From Megamonas hypermegale (GTDB lineage: Bacteria; Bacillota; Negativicutes; Selenomonadales; Selenomonadaceae), in the NCBI RefSeq assembly GCF_900187035.1, contig NZ_LT906446.1, positions 1,178,001-1,242,000 of the forward strand: 64,000 nt of DNA, given 5' to 3'. A program made the translations under genes and the position numbers. The number at the start of each line of letters is the position of its first letter. The stretch's first letter is position 1. This document shows positions 54,488-62,810 of the stretch, piece by piece. The notes beneath the pieces are model-generated. The model did no database searches. It saw nothing but the letters and a program-made list of their open reading frames with translations, and was not told the origin of the DNA.

Positions 54488-54985
54488 ATGTCTAAACTTT
54501 TAAGTAAAATTAGCTCATATAACATATTAAACAATCTTGTTCCTGGATTTATGTATTACTATTTTATGGATATCTTCTTTCATATAAAACTTATTTCAGA
54601 TGATACTGTTTTAAAATTTTTCTTCTTCTATTTTATAGGTATATGTATTAGCCGAATAGGTTCTTTAATTATTGAACCTATTTTAAAAATAATTCATTTT
54701 ACAATACCTTTCAATCATACTAATTATATAAACGCTTCTATGAAAGACTCTAAAATAGAAGTTCTATATGAAATAAACAATTCATATAGAACCATTATTG
54801 CCCTATTTGTTTTTATCCTAATATCTTATATCTATAATTATGGATTTACAAACATTTCTTTTTCTTATCCATTTGATATTATTCTTTTCGGCTTTATTTT
54901 GTTTATGTTTTCTTACAGAAAGCAATCAAACTACATTCATAACCGAGTATCTATTGCTCTACAAGATGAAAAGACTATTTCTTAA
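54488..54985 (+). CDS. Membrane protein of unknown function in MBL operon
   Basis: 165 aa with AAGGAG before ATG 54488, 2 nt after the previous stop. There are about four hydrophobic segments in two pairs (residues ~20-40 and ~42-70; ~103-120 and ~127-146). A conserved-looking N-terminus (KISSYNILNNLVPGFMYY) and a polar loop with DSKIEVLYEINNSYR separate the pairs. The size and topology suit a small inner-membrane effector or sensor such as those of abortive-infection systems, but no specific family could be named. Last gene of the operon. Confidence 0.65.
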   Translation: MSKLLSKISSYNILNNLVPGFMYYYFMDIFFHIKLISDDTVLKFFFFYFIGICISRIGSLIIEPILKIIHFTIPFNHTNYINASMKDSKIEVLYEINNSYRTIIALFVFILISYIYNYGFTNISFSYPFDIILFGFILFMFSYRKQSNYIHNRVSIALQDEKTIS

Positions 54986-55271
54986 GTAGCAAACGGCTCT
55001 TTTCTTTCAATAAATCTTCTCTCATATTGTCATTTTGCCAATAAGCTATTATACTTTCCCTACAATTACAATTTAACTTTATTCTTTTTTTGTGTTATAA
55101 TAAGAAATACAGAGTATTATTCTTTGTACCTATTAACATTTTTTCTTTCAAATGTTAACATTTCTTCTTCATAAGTAAAAAGCCAAGCGTATTGTAAAAA
55201 TATGTTTGGCTTTTTTCATCTTTAATATATTTATAAAAATTTTTCCAAATTCTATAAGGAGGTTTTATCTT
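54986..55271. other. Intergenic region with terminator before the 79-aa ORF
   Basis: 286 bp without a gene. It contains a hairpin terminator at 55177-55216 (AAAAAGCCAA / TTTGGCTTTTTT) and a TTATAAT at about 55096. No other structured element seen. Confidence 0.55.
55177..55216 (+). terminator. Terminator upstream of the small ORF
   Basis: AAAAAGCCAA and TTTGGCTTTTTT arms with an AT-rich loop. It probably ends the MBL operon transcript; it lies before ATG 55272. Confidence 0.7.
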
Positions 55272-55511
55272 ATGTGTTATCTAATAGCTAAAGATTTTAA
55301 TAGTATTGGTTCTATTGCCCTGCAAACTAATCATGGTAAAAAATTAGTAGATTTAAAAAAGAAAATCCTTTCTGTAATAGGCTATGACAATATTCAATTA
55401 GTAACAATTAGTAGACCTTCTGCCTATGGGGAATATGAACCTTATTCATTTGCTAACTCTGAAAAAGATTTTGAAAACAAAGTTTATGCTATGTATAATA
55501 AAAATAAATAA
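55272..55511 (+). CDS. Small conserved protein (DUF6718-like)
   Basis: 79 aa from ATG 55272 with AAGGAGG 10 nt upstream; a longer in-frame reading from 55206 crosses the terminator and is rejected. The sequence begins MCYLIAKDF and has the pattern HGKKLVDLKKKI..GYDNIQLVTISRPSAYGEYEPY, which I recall from small gut-Firmicute proteins grouped as DUF6718. Cytoplasmic, function unknown. Monocistronic, followed by a hairpin at 55528-55559. Confidence 0.65.
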   Translation: MCYLIAKDFNSIGSIALQTNHGKKLVDLKKKILSVIGYDNIQLVTISRPSAYGEYEPYSFANSEKDFENKVYAMYNKNK

Positions 55512-55527
55512 TTTATTATAATTAATA

Positions 55528-55564
55528 AAGCTCTTACATCAATTTTTCTGTAAGGGCTTATTTT
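55528..55564 (+). terminator. Terminator after the small ORF
   Basis: AAGCTCTTACA and TGTAAGGGCTT arms with an AT-rich loop, then ATTTTAT. Confidence 0.65.
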
Positions 55565-55704
55565 ATTTGTAATTTAAAATACTTACTTATTTTATGATAA
55601 TCTTATCTGTTTTTTACCATTAAAGAAATAAACAAATACACTATTGCTTTTCCTCTCTTTCGCTCTCATAATTATAATTAATAAGATTTTATGAGGTAAT
55701 AATT

Positions 55705-56664
55705 ATGGATGAGCAAAATATTTTCTATCACTACACATCAATCAATTCACTATACAGCATCATAACCAGCCGTGAACTTTGGCTGACTAATCTAAAATCT
55801 TCTAACGATAAATCAGAACGATATTATACTGTAAATCGTATGCTCAAGGATATGGACGAAATTATAGACAATTCCACTGATGATAATTTCAAACAATATC
55901 TATCTTTGCTCAAAAAGAGCTTTAATATCCATATGCCTGAACAAAGAAAATACCTGAAAAAATCAGATGGCTATTCGCTCAGTTTAACGGATAAAAAAGA
56001 CAATTTATCACACTGGGAGCGATATGCTGCTGGTTATAGCGGTGTTTGTATCGGTATCAATATGGATAAATTAAATGTCAGCTTTAAGGATTATTCGCAT
56101 TTTTCCATAACAGAGCTAGAAAAAATTTTGTACAGCGATGAAGAGATTTTAAATAAACTCATGCAAATTTGCTCGCGTTTTTATACATTGTTTGAAGAGC
56201 AAGTCCGTACTTATAACGAGTCTTTTCAAAAATACATTGAACAATACGGTTTTATCGTCTTAATAATCGCTTACCATAAATTAATGAACTTCGCTAAAAA
56301 TAGTTATTTTGCTGATGAGCATGAATTTCGCTTGCTGTTTTATCCCAAAACCTTGATGATGAAAAAAGATTTTTTGACTATGAGCAAAAATATCATAATT
56401 CCTGAAACGTTTAAACTACTGCATGATAAATTTAACTCTTCACTTAAAAATACCGCCATTGAACAGACGCATTTTTCAGTGTTTAAAAATGAAATCCGTA
56501 GCTACCATAAACTTTGTCTATCGCATATTTGGGATAGCAAATTAATCCCTGAGATTACACTCGGCGCTATGTGCAGGCAAAACAAGCAGGAGCTTGCTCA
56601 TTTTCTCAAGGCAAATGGGCTTACTAAAACGAAAATCACTATTTCTAAAATTCCAATACGATAA
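55705..56664 (+). CDS. DUF2971 protein
   Basis: 319 aa, ATG 55705 with GAGG upstream. The N-terminus has the family's FYHYTSINSLYSIITSRELWLTNLKSSNDKSE stretch. The middle reads SLTDKKDNLSHWERYAAGYSGVCIGIN, and a later ADEHEFRLLF carries the conserved Glu-x-Glu-Phe-Arg. The layout HYT...YS...E-x-E resembles ADP-ribosyltransferase-type folds such as DarT, but this is my inference and not an established function. Soluble. It is 54 nt upstream of a macrodomain gene on the same strand, a context that fits an ADP-ribosylation toxin with its reversing partner. Located in the defence island. Confidence 0.78.
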   Translation: MDEQNIFYHYTSINSLYSIITSRELWLTNLKSSNDKSERYYTVNRMLKDMDEIIDNSTDDNFKQYLSLLKKSFNIHMPEQRKYLKKSDGYSLSLTDKKDNLSHWERYAAGYSGVCIGINMDKLNVSFKDYSHFSITELEKILYSDEEILNKLMQICSRFYTLFEEQVRTYNESFQKYIEQYGFIVLIIAYHKLMNFAKNSYFADEHEFRLLFYPKTLMMKKDFLTMSKNIIIPETFKLLHDKFNSSLKNTAIEQTHFSVFKNEIRSYHKLCLSHIWDSKLIPEITLGAMCRQNKQELAHFLKANGLTKTKITISKIPIR

Positions 56665-56666
56665 TT

Positions 56667-56693
56667 TATAAATAAAATATAACTTTATTTATA
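56667..56693. repeat. Inverted repeat between DUF2971 and macrodomain genes
   Basis: TATAAATAAA - 7 nt - TTTATTTATA, perfect 10-bp arms. All A/T, so it may be chance, or a weak operator or hairpin. Confidence 0.35.
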
Positions 56694-56718
56694 ATAATTA
56701 ATGATTGAAGGTGTTTTT

Positions 56719-57225
56719 ATGAGTAAAATTCAAATTGATTTAGGCGATATTACAAGACTTGATTGTGATGCTATCGTCAATGCTGCTAATAAAACACTGC
56801 TCGGCGGTGGTGGCGTAGATGGAGCAATTCACCGCGCAGCAGGGCATGAACTTTTAAATGAATGTCGCACACTCGGCGGTTGCAATACTGGTGAAGCAAA
56901 AATCACTAAAGGCTATAAATTAAAGGCAAAATATGTCATTCACACTGTTGGGCCGATTTATTCAGGCAAGGACAGCGATGCTACAAATCTTGCAAACTGC
57001 TATAAAAATTCGCTCGATTTGGCTAAAAAATACGATGTTCATTCCATAGCTTTTCCTGCAATCTCCACTGGTGTTTACCATTATCCTCTAGAAGATGCTA
57101 CAAAAATTGCTATAGCAACTGTTGATACTTGGCTAAAAAATAATTCAGATTATGATATGACAATTATTTATTCTTGCTTTGATACGAAAACATACAATAT
57201 GTATAAAGCGTATCTCAAGTTATAA
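56719..57225 (+). CDS. Macrodomain ADP-ribose hydrolase (MacroD/YmdB type)
   Basis: 168 aa from ATG 56719 (GAAGGTG upstream); an earlier ATG at 56701 has no ribosome site. A single macrodomain: [23 protein letters not shown] (ADP-ribose loop 1, residues ~22-44) and the second phosphate-binding loop [16 protein letters not shown] near 115. Such enzymes remove mono-ADP-ribose from acidic residues or deacetylate O-acetyl-ADP-ribose. It lies directly after a DUF2971 gene, so it may neutralise ADP-ribosylation catalysed by that protein. The closing terminator is at 57245-57274. Cytoplasmic. Confidence 0.88.
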   Translation: MSKIQIDLGDITRLDCDAIVNAANKTLLGGGGVDGAIHRAAGHELLNECRTLGGCNTGEAKITKGYKLKAKYVIHTVGPIYSGKDSDATNLANCYKNSLDLAKKYDVHSIAFPAISTGVYHYPLEDATKIAIATVDTWLKNNSDYDMTIIYSCFDTKTYNMYKAYLKL

Positions 57226-57244
57226 ATTTCGCTAAAAACTTACG

Positions 57245-57274
57245 GGAATTAGTATTTTGCTAATTCCTTTTTTT
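57245..57274 (+). terminator. Terminator after the macrodomain gene
   Basis: GGAATTAG and CTAATTCC arms, 7-nt loop, then T7. Confidence 0.85.
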
Positions 57275-57390
57275 ATTTTCTTATTGCTAGTTTTTAATTC
57301 TAGTGTTAGACTATTCCTTGTGTCTTTTTACAAGATACACTAAATAAATCTATAAATCCAAAAATTTACAAAGGAGGTATTTTACTTATA

Positions 57391-57462
57391 ATGGTATATT
57401 GCAAATATAATTTGCGTACTTTAAAACAAAATTGTAAAATCCACTGTGCAATGAAATATTAA
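57391..57462 (+). CDS. Possible Cys-containing leader peptide upstream of SulP
   Basis: A 23-codon frame from ATG 57391 with AAAGGAGG at 57370-57377, 13 nt upstream (a little far). The product MVYCKYNLRTLKQNCKIHC... has three Cys. The spacing and short length make it uncertain. It lies 61 bp before the sulphate-type transporter and could act as a cysteine-sensing leader; no attenuator hairpin was found after it. Confidence 0.3.
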   Translation: MVYCKYNLRTLKQNCKIHCAMKY

Positions 57463-57523
57463 ACCTTACATATTTTTTCGTTTTTTATTGACAATTTAAT
57501 ATTCAATCAAAGGAGAATTACTG

Positions 57524-59191
57524 TTGATCGCATTAAAAGAAGCTTATAACGCTGGTTTATTTAAGTCTGAACATTTAGGGAAAAATATCTCCGCAGGTAT
57601 CGTTGTCGGCATCGTAGCCATGCCACTTGCTATGGCTTTCGCTATCGCAAGCGGTGTATCTCCTGCCCAAGGTATTTACACTGCTATTATTTCAGCCTTT
57701 TTCGTTTCCATCTTCGGTGGCTCTCGCGTGCAGATTGCTGGCCCTACAGGTGCATTTATCGTATTGCTCAGCGGTATCTTAATGCAATACGGCTTAGCTG
57801 GTCTACAAATCGCCACTATGATGGCTGGTATTATTTTAATTTTAATGTCGCTGGCAAAACTCGGTGATGTCATTCGCTTTATCCCTGCCCCTGTAATCGT
57901 AGGCTTTACTGCTGGTATTGGTGTTACTATTTGGGTTGGTCAATGGCAATCCTTCTTTGGTTTTCCGCCTATCGCACATGCTGAAATGTTCCATGAAAAA
58001 CTTTACTTAATGATTTTAGCATTGCCACAAAGTCATATACCTACATTAATCATCAGTTTAATCAGCCTTGCGATTATTTTAATCGTGCCTAAAATTCCAC
58101 TTGTGAAAAAATTGCCTACACCGCTTTGGGCAATGGTTGTCGCTACTTGTATTCAGTCTTATTTCCAATTCCCAGGCGTTGCCACTATCGGCACTGCTTT
58201 TGGTGGTATTCCGCAGGGATTGCCAAGTTTAACCATTCCCGAAATCTCTCTTTCTGATGTTTTTGCTTTAATCGGTCCTGCTTTCACGATTGCCATGCTC
58301 GGCTCTATTGAATCTTTATTATCCGCTGTCGTGGCTGACGGCATGACTGGTCATCAGCACAATTCCAATCAAGAGTTATTCGGTCAAGGACTTGCAAATA
58401 TAATCTGTCCGCTTTTCGGTGGTATCGCTGCTACTGGTGCTATCGCTCGTACTGCTACGAACATTCGTCAAGGTGGTACAAGTCCACTCGCTGGTTTAGT
58501 TCACTGCGTATTTCTCGTATTTGTGCTGTTCTGTTTAGCACCGCTTGCTGAAAATATCCCACTCGCTTCCATGGCTGCTATCTTATTTGTCGTGGCTTAC
58601 AATATGAGCGATGTGCCGAATTTCATTCGCTTAATTCGCGTTGCACCGCGTGCAGACTCTTTAATACTGCTCATAACTTTCTTTTTAACTATCTTCACTG
58701 ATTTAGTAGTTGCCGTAAATGTCGGCGTAGTGCTCGCTATTTTGCAATTCATGCGCAAAATGGTATTTTCTGTTGATGTACACGCTATCCACCATACAGA
58801 AATCGAACCACAGTTTCAAAAAGAATTAGAACATCACCCTGAAATGCTCGTCTATACGATTGAAGGGCCGTTGTTCTTTGGTGCTGTAAATGCCTTTGAG
58901 CGTTCTCTTGCCCATATCGATAAAGACCCGAAATCTTTGATTTTGCGCTTTGAAAGTGTGCCATTCGTCGATTTGAGCGGGCTTAAAATGCTCAATGAAA
59001 TCATCAAGAATTTGCAAAAACGCGGTATTGAAGTCTATCTTTGCGAAGCCAATCCGCAAGTTCGCCGCCATATGTACCGTGCTGGATTGTTCCGCACACT
59101 AGGCAGAAAACACCTCTGGCGCAAATTCTCTACTGCGCTTGAAAAATGTGAAAATGATTTAGCCGCCAAAAACGAACTAAAAGAAGATTAA
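57524..59191 (+). CDS. SulP-family anion transporter with STAS domain
   Basis: 555 aa, TTG start at 57524 with AAAGGAGA 7-14 nt upstream. The SulP core (about 12-14 membrane segments) starts with SAGIVVGIVAMPLAMAFAIASGVSPAQGIYTAI and has the family GGSRVQIAGPTGAFIVLL and the LFGGIAATGAIARTATNIRQGG stretch. The C-terminal ~120 residues form the cytosolic STAS domain with the VDLSGLKMLNEI helix. Members take up sulphate, bicarbonate, C4-dicarboxylates or other anions; the substrate cannot be read. Single-gene unit closed by a bidirectional terminator. Confidence 0.9.
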   Translation: MIALKEAYNAGLFKSEHLGKNISAGIVVGIVAMPLAMAFAIASGVSPAQGIYTAIISAFFVSIFGGSRVQIAGPTGAFIVLLSGILMQYGLAGLQIATMMAGIILILMSLAKLGDVIRFIPAPVIVGFTAGIGVTIWVGQWQSFFGFPPIAHAEMFHEKLYLMILALPQSHIPTLIISLISLAIILIVPKIPLVKKLPTPLWAMVVATCIQSYFQFPGVATIGTAFGGIPQGLPSLTIPEISLSDVFALIGPAFTIAMLGSIESLLSAVVADGMTGHQHNSNQELFGQGLANIICPLFGGIAATGAIARTATNIRQGGTSPLAGLVHCVFLVFVLFCLAPLAENIPLASMAAILFVVAYNMSDVPNFIRLIRVAPRADSLILLITFFLTIFTDLVVAVNVGVVLAILQFMRKMVFSVDVHAIHHTEIEPQFQKELEHHPEMLVYTIEGPLFFGAVNAFERSLAHIDKDPKSLILRFESVPFVDLSGLKMLNEIIKNLQKRGIEVYLCEANPQVRRHMYRAGLFRTLGRKHLWRKFSTALEKCENDLAAKNELKED

Positions 59192-59208
59192 TCATATAAC
59201 TATATGCC

Positions 59209-59242
59209 AAAAGCCCTATAGAATAAAATCTATAGGGCTTTT
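59209..59242. terminator. Bidirectional terminator after SulP
   Basis: AAAAGCCCTATAGA and TCTATAGGGCTTTT, perfect 14-bp arms around ATAAAA. Shared with the convergent gene at 59250. Confidence 0.9.
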
Positions 59243-59249
59243 ATTGTCT

Positions 59250-60311
59250 TCATTTATTTTTTCTATTAAAATAATCCATTATTTTATCACTAATTTCAAC
59301 ATTTGTTAAACCATAACCAAAACCTGCTAATTCATACGGTTGATACATTAAATATATATATCCATCTCCTCCAAGATAGTAATCTTTACTAACTCTTTTT
59401 ATAATACTATGTTTTTTCAATAAAAACATATCTTCACTGTATATAGAAATAAATATATTATTTAAATCATCTGCAGAATTTATTTTAACAAAATTCTCTA
59501 ATGGAATTACTTCACCTGTTTTTTTACTATATACAATAGCTTTTCCATGAATAAAACCATGCACGCCACCAGTATATTTATAAAAAGATAATATTATTGA
59601 AATATAATCTTCATCTTCGTATTTAATATCATATCTCATTCTTCCATTAATAAAATCTCCATTATCGTATTCATTTTTAAATTTATATACATAATTAGCA
59701 ATATCAGTATTTATTTTATTCTGTACTTCGTTATTTTTTAAATATACTAATGGATATTTTAAACTAAGATTGATATATGACTGCTCTCCTGTCTTCACGC
59801 TTGAAGATGAACTTAATTTATAATTTATATCTCTCGATATTCTCTTATGTTCTTTTAGCAATTGTGTACTAAAAATAAATAATCTATATATTCCACCATA
59901 ATCTTTAAAAATATATGTACTTTCTTCATTTTTCCAAATACATTCAATTCCATTATTAAAAGAAGGATTTCCTAAATCTTTACTTATAACATTTATAAAT
60001 TCATTATAAGACAAATTTTCATAAGTAGAATAATCCACTTTTATTCCATATAATTTTTGATTACAAAAATACAAATCATAATCCCATTCTTTCATATTAT
60101 TATAAAATGGTTCCACTAAATCTACGTTATAAACTACTGTATTCTTATCAATTGAATATCTTATATCCGATAAATTATATGTCCTTTGTATTTCTGATAT
60201 TGGTTCTCCCCAATAAAAATTTTTTAAACCATTGCAATTAGCTGATATTACTAAATTATTTAACATAATAATACATAAAAGACATATTAATTTGAATTTA
60301 ATTTTTATCAT
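59250..60311 (-). CDS. Exported DUF3298/DUF4163-type protein
   Basis: 353 aa from ATG 60311 (GGGAGACG upstream; an earlier ATG overlaps the ribosome site). Signal peptide at residues 1-25 (KIKFKLICLLCIIMLNNLVISANC). The C-terminal half matches the DUF3298 fold (SSVKTGEQSYINLSLKYPLVYLKNNEVQNKINTDI..., then FYKYTGGVHGFIHGKAIVYSKKTGEVIPLENF). The N-terminal half is a different domain (FYWGEPISEIQRTYNL) resembling surface or cell-wall-stability modules. Function unknown; probably anchored outside the membrane or secreted. AT-rich coding region. Confidence 0.7.
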   Translation of the reverse strand: MIKIKFKLICLLCIIMLNNLVISANCNGLKNFYWGEPISEIQRTYNLSDIRYSIDKNTVVYNVDLVEPFYNNMKEWDYDLYFCNQKLYGIKVDYSTYENLSYNEFINVISKDLGNPSFNNGIECIWKNEESTYIFKDYGGIYRLFIFSTQLLKEHKRISRDINYKLSSSSSVKTGEQSYINLSLKYPLVYLKNNEVQNKINTDIANYVYKFKNEYDNGDFINGRMRYDIKYEDEDYISIILSFYKYTGGVHGFIHGKAIVYSKKTGEVIPLENFVKINSADDLNNIFISIYSEDMFLLKKHSIIKRVSKDYYLGGDGYIYLMYQPYELAGFGYGLTNVEISDKIMDYFNRKNK

Positions 60312-60348
60312 ACGTCTCCCTCTTTTCATTTATTATTATTTATAAAAC

Positions 60349-60396
60349 AAAAAGGATATTGTTGATAACTTTATATTTTATTAACAATATCCTTTT
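60349..60396. terminator. Bidirectional terminator
   Basis: AAAGGATATTGTT and AACAATATCCTTT arms around an AT-rich loop, T runs in both directions. It lies between the start of the exported protein gene and the end of the aminotransferase gene, both on the minus strand, so it ends the aminotransferase transcript. Confidence 0.8.
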
Positions 60397-60410
60397 ATTT
60401 TTATTTAGCT

Positions 60411-61601
60411 TTATTTATTTTTATATTCTTGAGCTAATTTCTTAAATATAGGCAAAGATTTTTCGATTGTTTCTCGTTTAATGCAATAAGAAGCTCTGAA
60501 ATGTCCTGGGCAACCGAAGTCTGTGCCTGGTACTAATAATAAATCGTATTCCTGCGCTTTTTTGCAGAAAGCATAATCATCTGGTTCTAATGATTGAGGG
60601 AATAAATAGAATGCCCCTTCTGGTTTTACGCATTTGAAACCAGCTTCAATCAAACCATTGTATAAGAGATTGCGATTTTCTTCATATGGCGCAATATTGG
60701 AAGGTTTGCCAGCACAACGAGCGACTACGAGCTGGAACAAAGAAGATGCATTTACATGAGTGAGTACACGAGCTGCACCAGCTACTGCACCATAAACTTT
60801 GTCAAAGTCTGCAACTTCATCAGGTACTACGATATAGCCAATACGTTCACCAGGTAAGGAGAAGGATTTACTATAAGAATAGCATACGATAGAATTTGCA
60901 TAATAATTAGGGATATATGGAACGAATGCACCATCATATACTATTTCACGATATGGTTCATCAGAAATCAAGAAGATTGGATGTCCGTATTCATTGGATT
61001 TATCTGTTAAAATTTGAGCTAATTGTTTGATAGTAGCTTCGCTGTAGACAACACCACTTGGATTATTTGGAGAATTGATTATGATAGCTTTTGTATTAGG
61101 TGTTATCATTTTTTCAAATTCGTCAAACTGAATTTGGAAATCATCAATTTTAGCTGGTACTACTTTTAAAGTAGCGCCGACGGATTCTACAAAGCATTTG
61201 TATTCTGGAAAATACGGTGCAAATGTGATGAATTCATCATTTGGTTCACTCAATGCTTTAAAAGCAATTGTTATTGCACCGGCTGCACCACTGGTAATAA
61301 ACAGATTTTTGCCTGTGAAATGAGTGCCAAAACGATTGTTTATATCTTTTGCTAAGATTTCTCTTACTTTTGGATTGCCTGGTGCTACAGTATAGCCATG
61401 TACATCACAAGGGTCCATTTCATTTAAGATATCAATTATCGCTTGTTTAATAAAATCTGGTGCTGGAACATTTGGATTACCTAAGCTGTAATCGTAAATA
61501 TTCTCCTCACCTACTTCTAACGCGCGTTTGCGTCCGTATTCAAAAATAGTACGAATTGTTGATTTTTTAGTACCAAGTTCATACATTTTTTCTGAAATCA
61601 T
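60411..61601 (-). CDS. PLP-dependent aminotransferase (class I/II)
   Basis: 396 aa from ATG 61601 (AAAGGG 8 nt upstream); an in-frame GTG at 61610 overlaps the ribosome site. Aspartate-aminotransferase-type fold I enzyme: DYSLGNPNVPAPDFI near 45, the TSGAAGAITIAFKAL helix near 110, INSPNNPSGVVYSE near 180, and the PLP lysine in YSYSKSFSLPGERIGY near 245. The amino-donor specificity cannot be read; aspartate or aromatic amino acids are common for this subgroup. Downstream of ahbA-ahbB on the same strand after a 140-nt gap. Confidence 0.85.
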   Translation of the reverse strand: MISEKMYELGTKKSTIRTIFEYGRKRALEVGEENIYDYSLGNPNVPAPDFIKQAIIDILNEMDPCDVHGYTVAPGNPKVREILAKDINNRFGTHFTGKNLFITSGAAGAITIAFKALSEPNDEFITFAPYFPEYKCFVESVGATLKVVPAKIDDFQIQFDEFEKMITPNTKAIIINSPNNPSGVVYSEATIKQLAQILTDKSNEYGHPIFLISDEPYREIVYDGAFVPYIPNYYANSIVCYSYSKSFSLPGERIGYIVVPDEVADFDKVYGAVAGAARVLTHVNASSLFQLVVARCAGKPSNIAPYEENRNLLYNGLIEAGFKCVKPEGAFYLFPQSLEPDDYAFCKKAQEYDLLLVPGTDFGCPGHFRASYCIKRETIEKSLPIFKKLAQEYKNK

Positions 61602-61742
61602 TTTATTCACCCTTTCAAATTAAGTTAATATTAAAATCATCAAAAAGCATTGATTGCTTTATCGATAGATATTATCCATAAGATACAAAATTTCCTTAAT
61701 AAAAATCTTACCACTAATTTTATCACAAATTAAGCTAAATTT

Positions 61743-62222
61743 TTATTCATCTTCTGCTTCGTCAAAATAGCGCATACTCGTCTTTTTCCATTCTTTTACA
61801 GAATACAACATCGTATACTTAGAAAGATTGTTTTCCTTTGCCAATTTTTGTGCTATGACTTCACATTCTTCGCGTGTATGTGCGTGTATCATTGTGTACA
61901 CATTGTACGGCCAATCAGGCGTCGTATTTCTATCATAGCAATGTGAAACAGATGGACAAGCTGCCAAATTCTGTGCTATTTCATCAATTTTGTCGGCAGG
62001 CACAACCCAAGCGCAAAGCGCATTAGCTCTAAAGCCAGCTTCTACATGGCGAAGAACTGCGCCCATCTTGCGAATTTTGCCTTCTTGTTTATAAACGCGC
62101 AAGCGATTTAACAATTCTTCTTCTGAAATATTGAGTTTTTTGGCAAATTCCTTATACGGTTCTTTCACTAAAGGAAATTCATCTTGCATAATTCTGATAA
62201 TCTGTTTATCCAATAAATCCAT
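61743..62222 (-). CDS. ahbB: Siroheme decarboxylase subunit AhbB (Lrp/AsnC-like)
   Basis: 159 aa. An AsnC-type winged-helix N-terminus (DLLDKQIIRIMQDEFPLVKEPYKEFAKKLNISEEELLNRL) is followed by a ferredoxin-like RAM domain with MGAVLRHVEAGFRANALCAWVVP and the siroheme-type TPDWPYNVYTMIH. AhbA/AhbB decarboxylate siroheme to didecarboxysiroheme in the alternative route to heme b. Its partner ahbA is immediately upstream (18 nt). The pair may act as a heterodimer. Cytoplasmic. Confidence 0.83.
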   Translation of the reverse strand: MDLLDKQIIRIMQDEFPLVKEPYKEFAKKLNISEEELLNRLRVYKQEGKIRKMGAVLRHVEAGFRANALCAWVVPADKIDEIAQNLAACPSVSHCYDRNTTPDWPYNVYTMIHAHTREECEVIAQKLAKENNLSKYTMLYSVKEWKKTSMRYFDEAEDE

Positions 62223-62240
62223 ATTTTGCTCCGCTTCTAA

Positions 62241-62693
62241 TTATTTTAATTTAAACTGTACATTAATCTTATATTTTTTATTTGATACGAGGTTCATCAA
62301 TTTTTCTACGCCCTCTTGTGCTTTTATTTCATTTAAAATCTGAGTGCGCTTTTCTTCACTATGAGTCAAAAGCGTAAACCAGAGATTGTATTCTCCTTCA
62401 CGCTGATAATTATGCGTAGCACCTGGATATTTATTGATAAACTGTGCTACTTTTTCCATATAACCATCTTTTACTTTAAGGGCAACGAGCGTTCCTTTAT
62501 ATTCCAATTTTCCAGAATCAAAGAAGGGTCCGATGCGTCTTATATAACCATGTTCTTTTAAATAGCGCAATCTTTCAATTACATTGTCTTCTGTAGTGCC
62601 GAGTATATTGGCAAGTTCTAAAAAAGGACGCTGTGCAATCGGCAAATTGCGTTGAATTAAATTCAATAGTGATTTATCAAAATTTGTAAGCAT
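62241..62693 (-). CDS. ahbA: Siroheme decarboxylase subunit AhbA (Lrp/AsnC-like)
   Basis: 150 aa, ATG at 62693 with GAGGAT upstream. Same two-domain plan as AhbB: winged helix NFDKSLLNLIQRNLPIAQRPFLELANILGTTEDNVIERLRYLKEHGYIRRIGPFFDSGKLEYKG..., then a RAM-like half with YNLWFTLLTHSEEKRTQIL. The RIGPFFDSGKLEYKG region is characteristic of siroheme decarboxylase subunits rather than DNA-binding Lrp. First gene of the pair. Confidence 0.82.
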   Translation of the reverse strand: MLTNFDKSLLNLIQRNLPIAQRPFLELANILGTTEDNVIERLRYLKEHGYIRRIGPFFDSGKLEYKGTLVALKVKDGYMEKVAQFINKYPGATHNYQREGEYNLWFTLLTHSEEKRTQILNEIKAQEGVEKLMNLVSNKKYKINVQFKLK

Positions 62694-62810
62694 AATATAA
62701 TCCTCATTTATAAAAATATCTGATTTTTATTGTAGCAAATTATCAATTATACAGTCAAGCAAATATGAATGAGCTTCACTTTTTATTAGAAGCGATATTG
62801 TATTCAGCTA

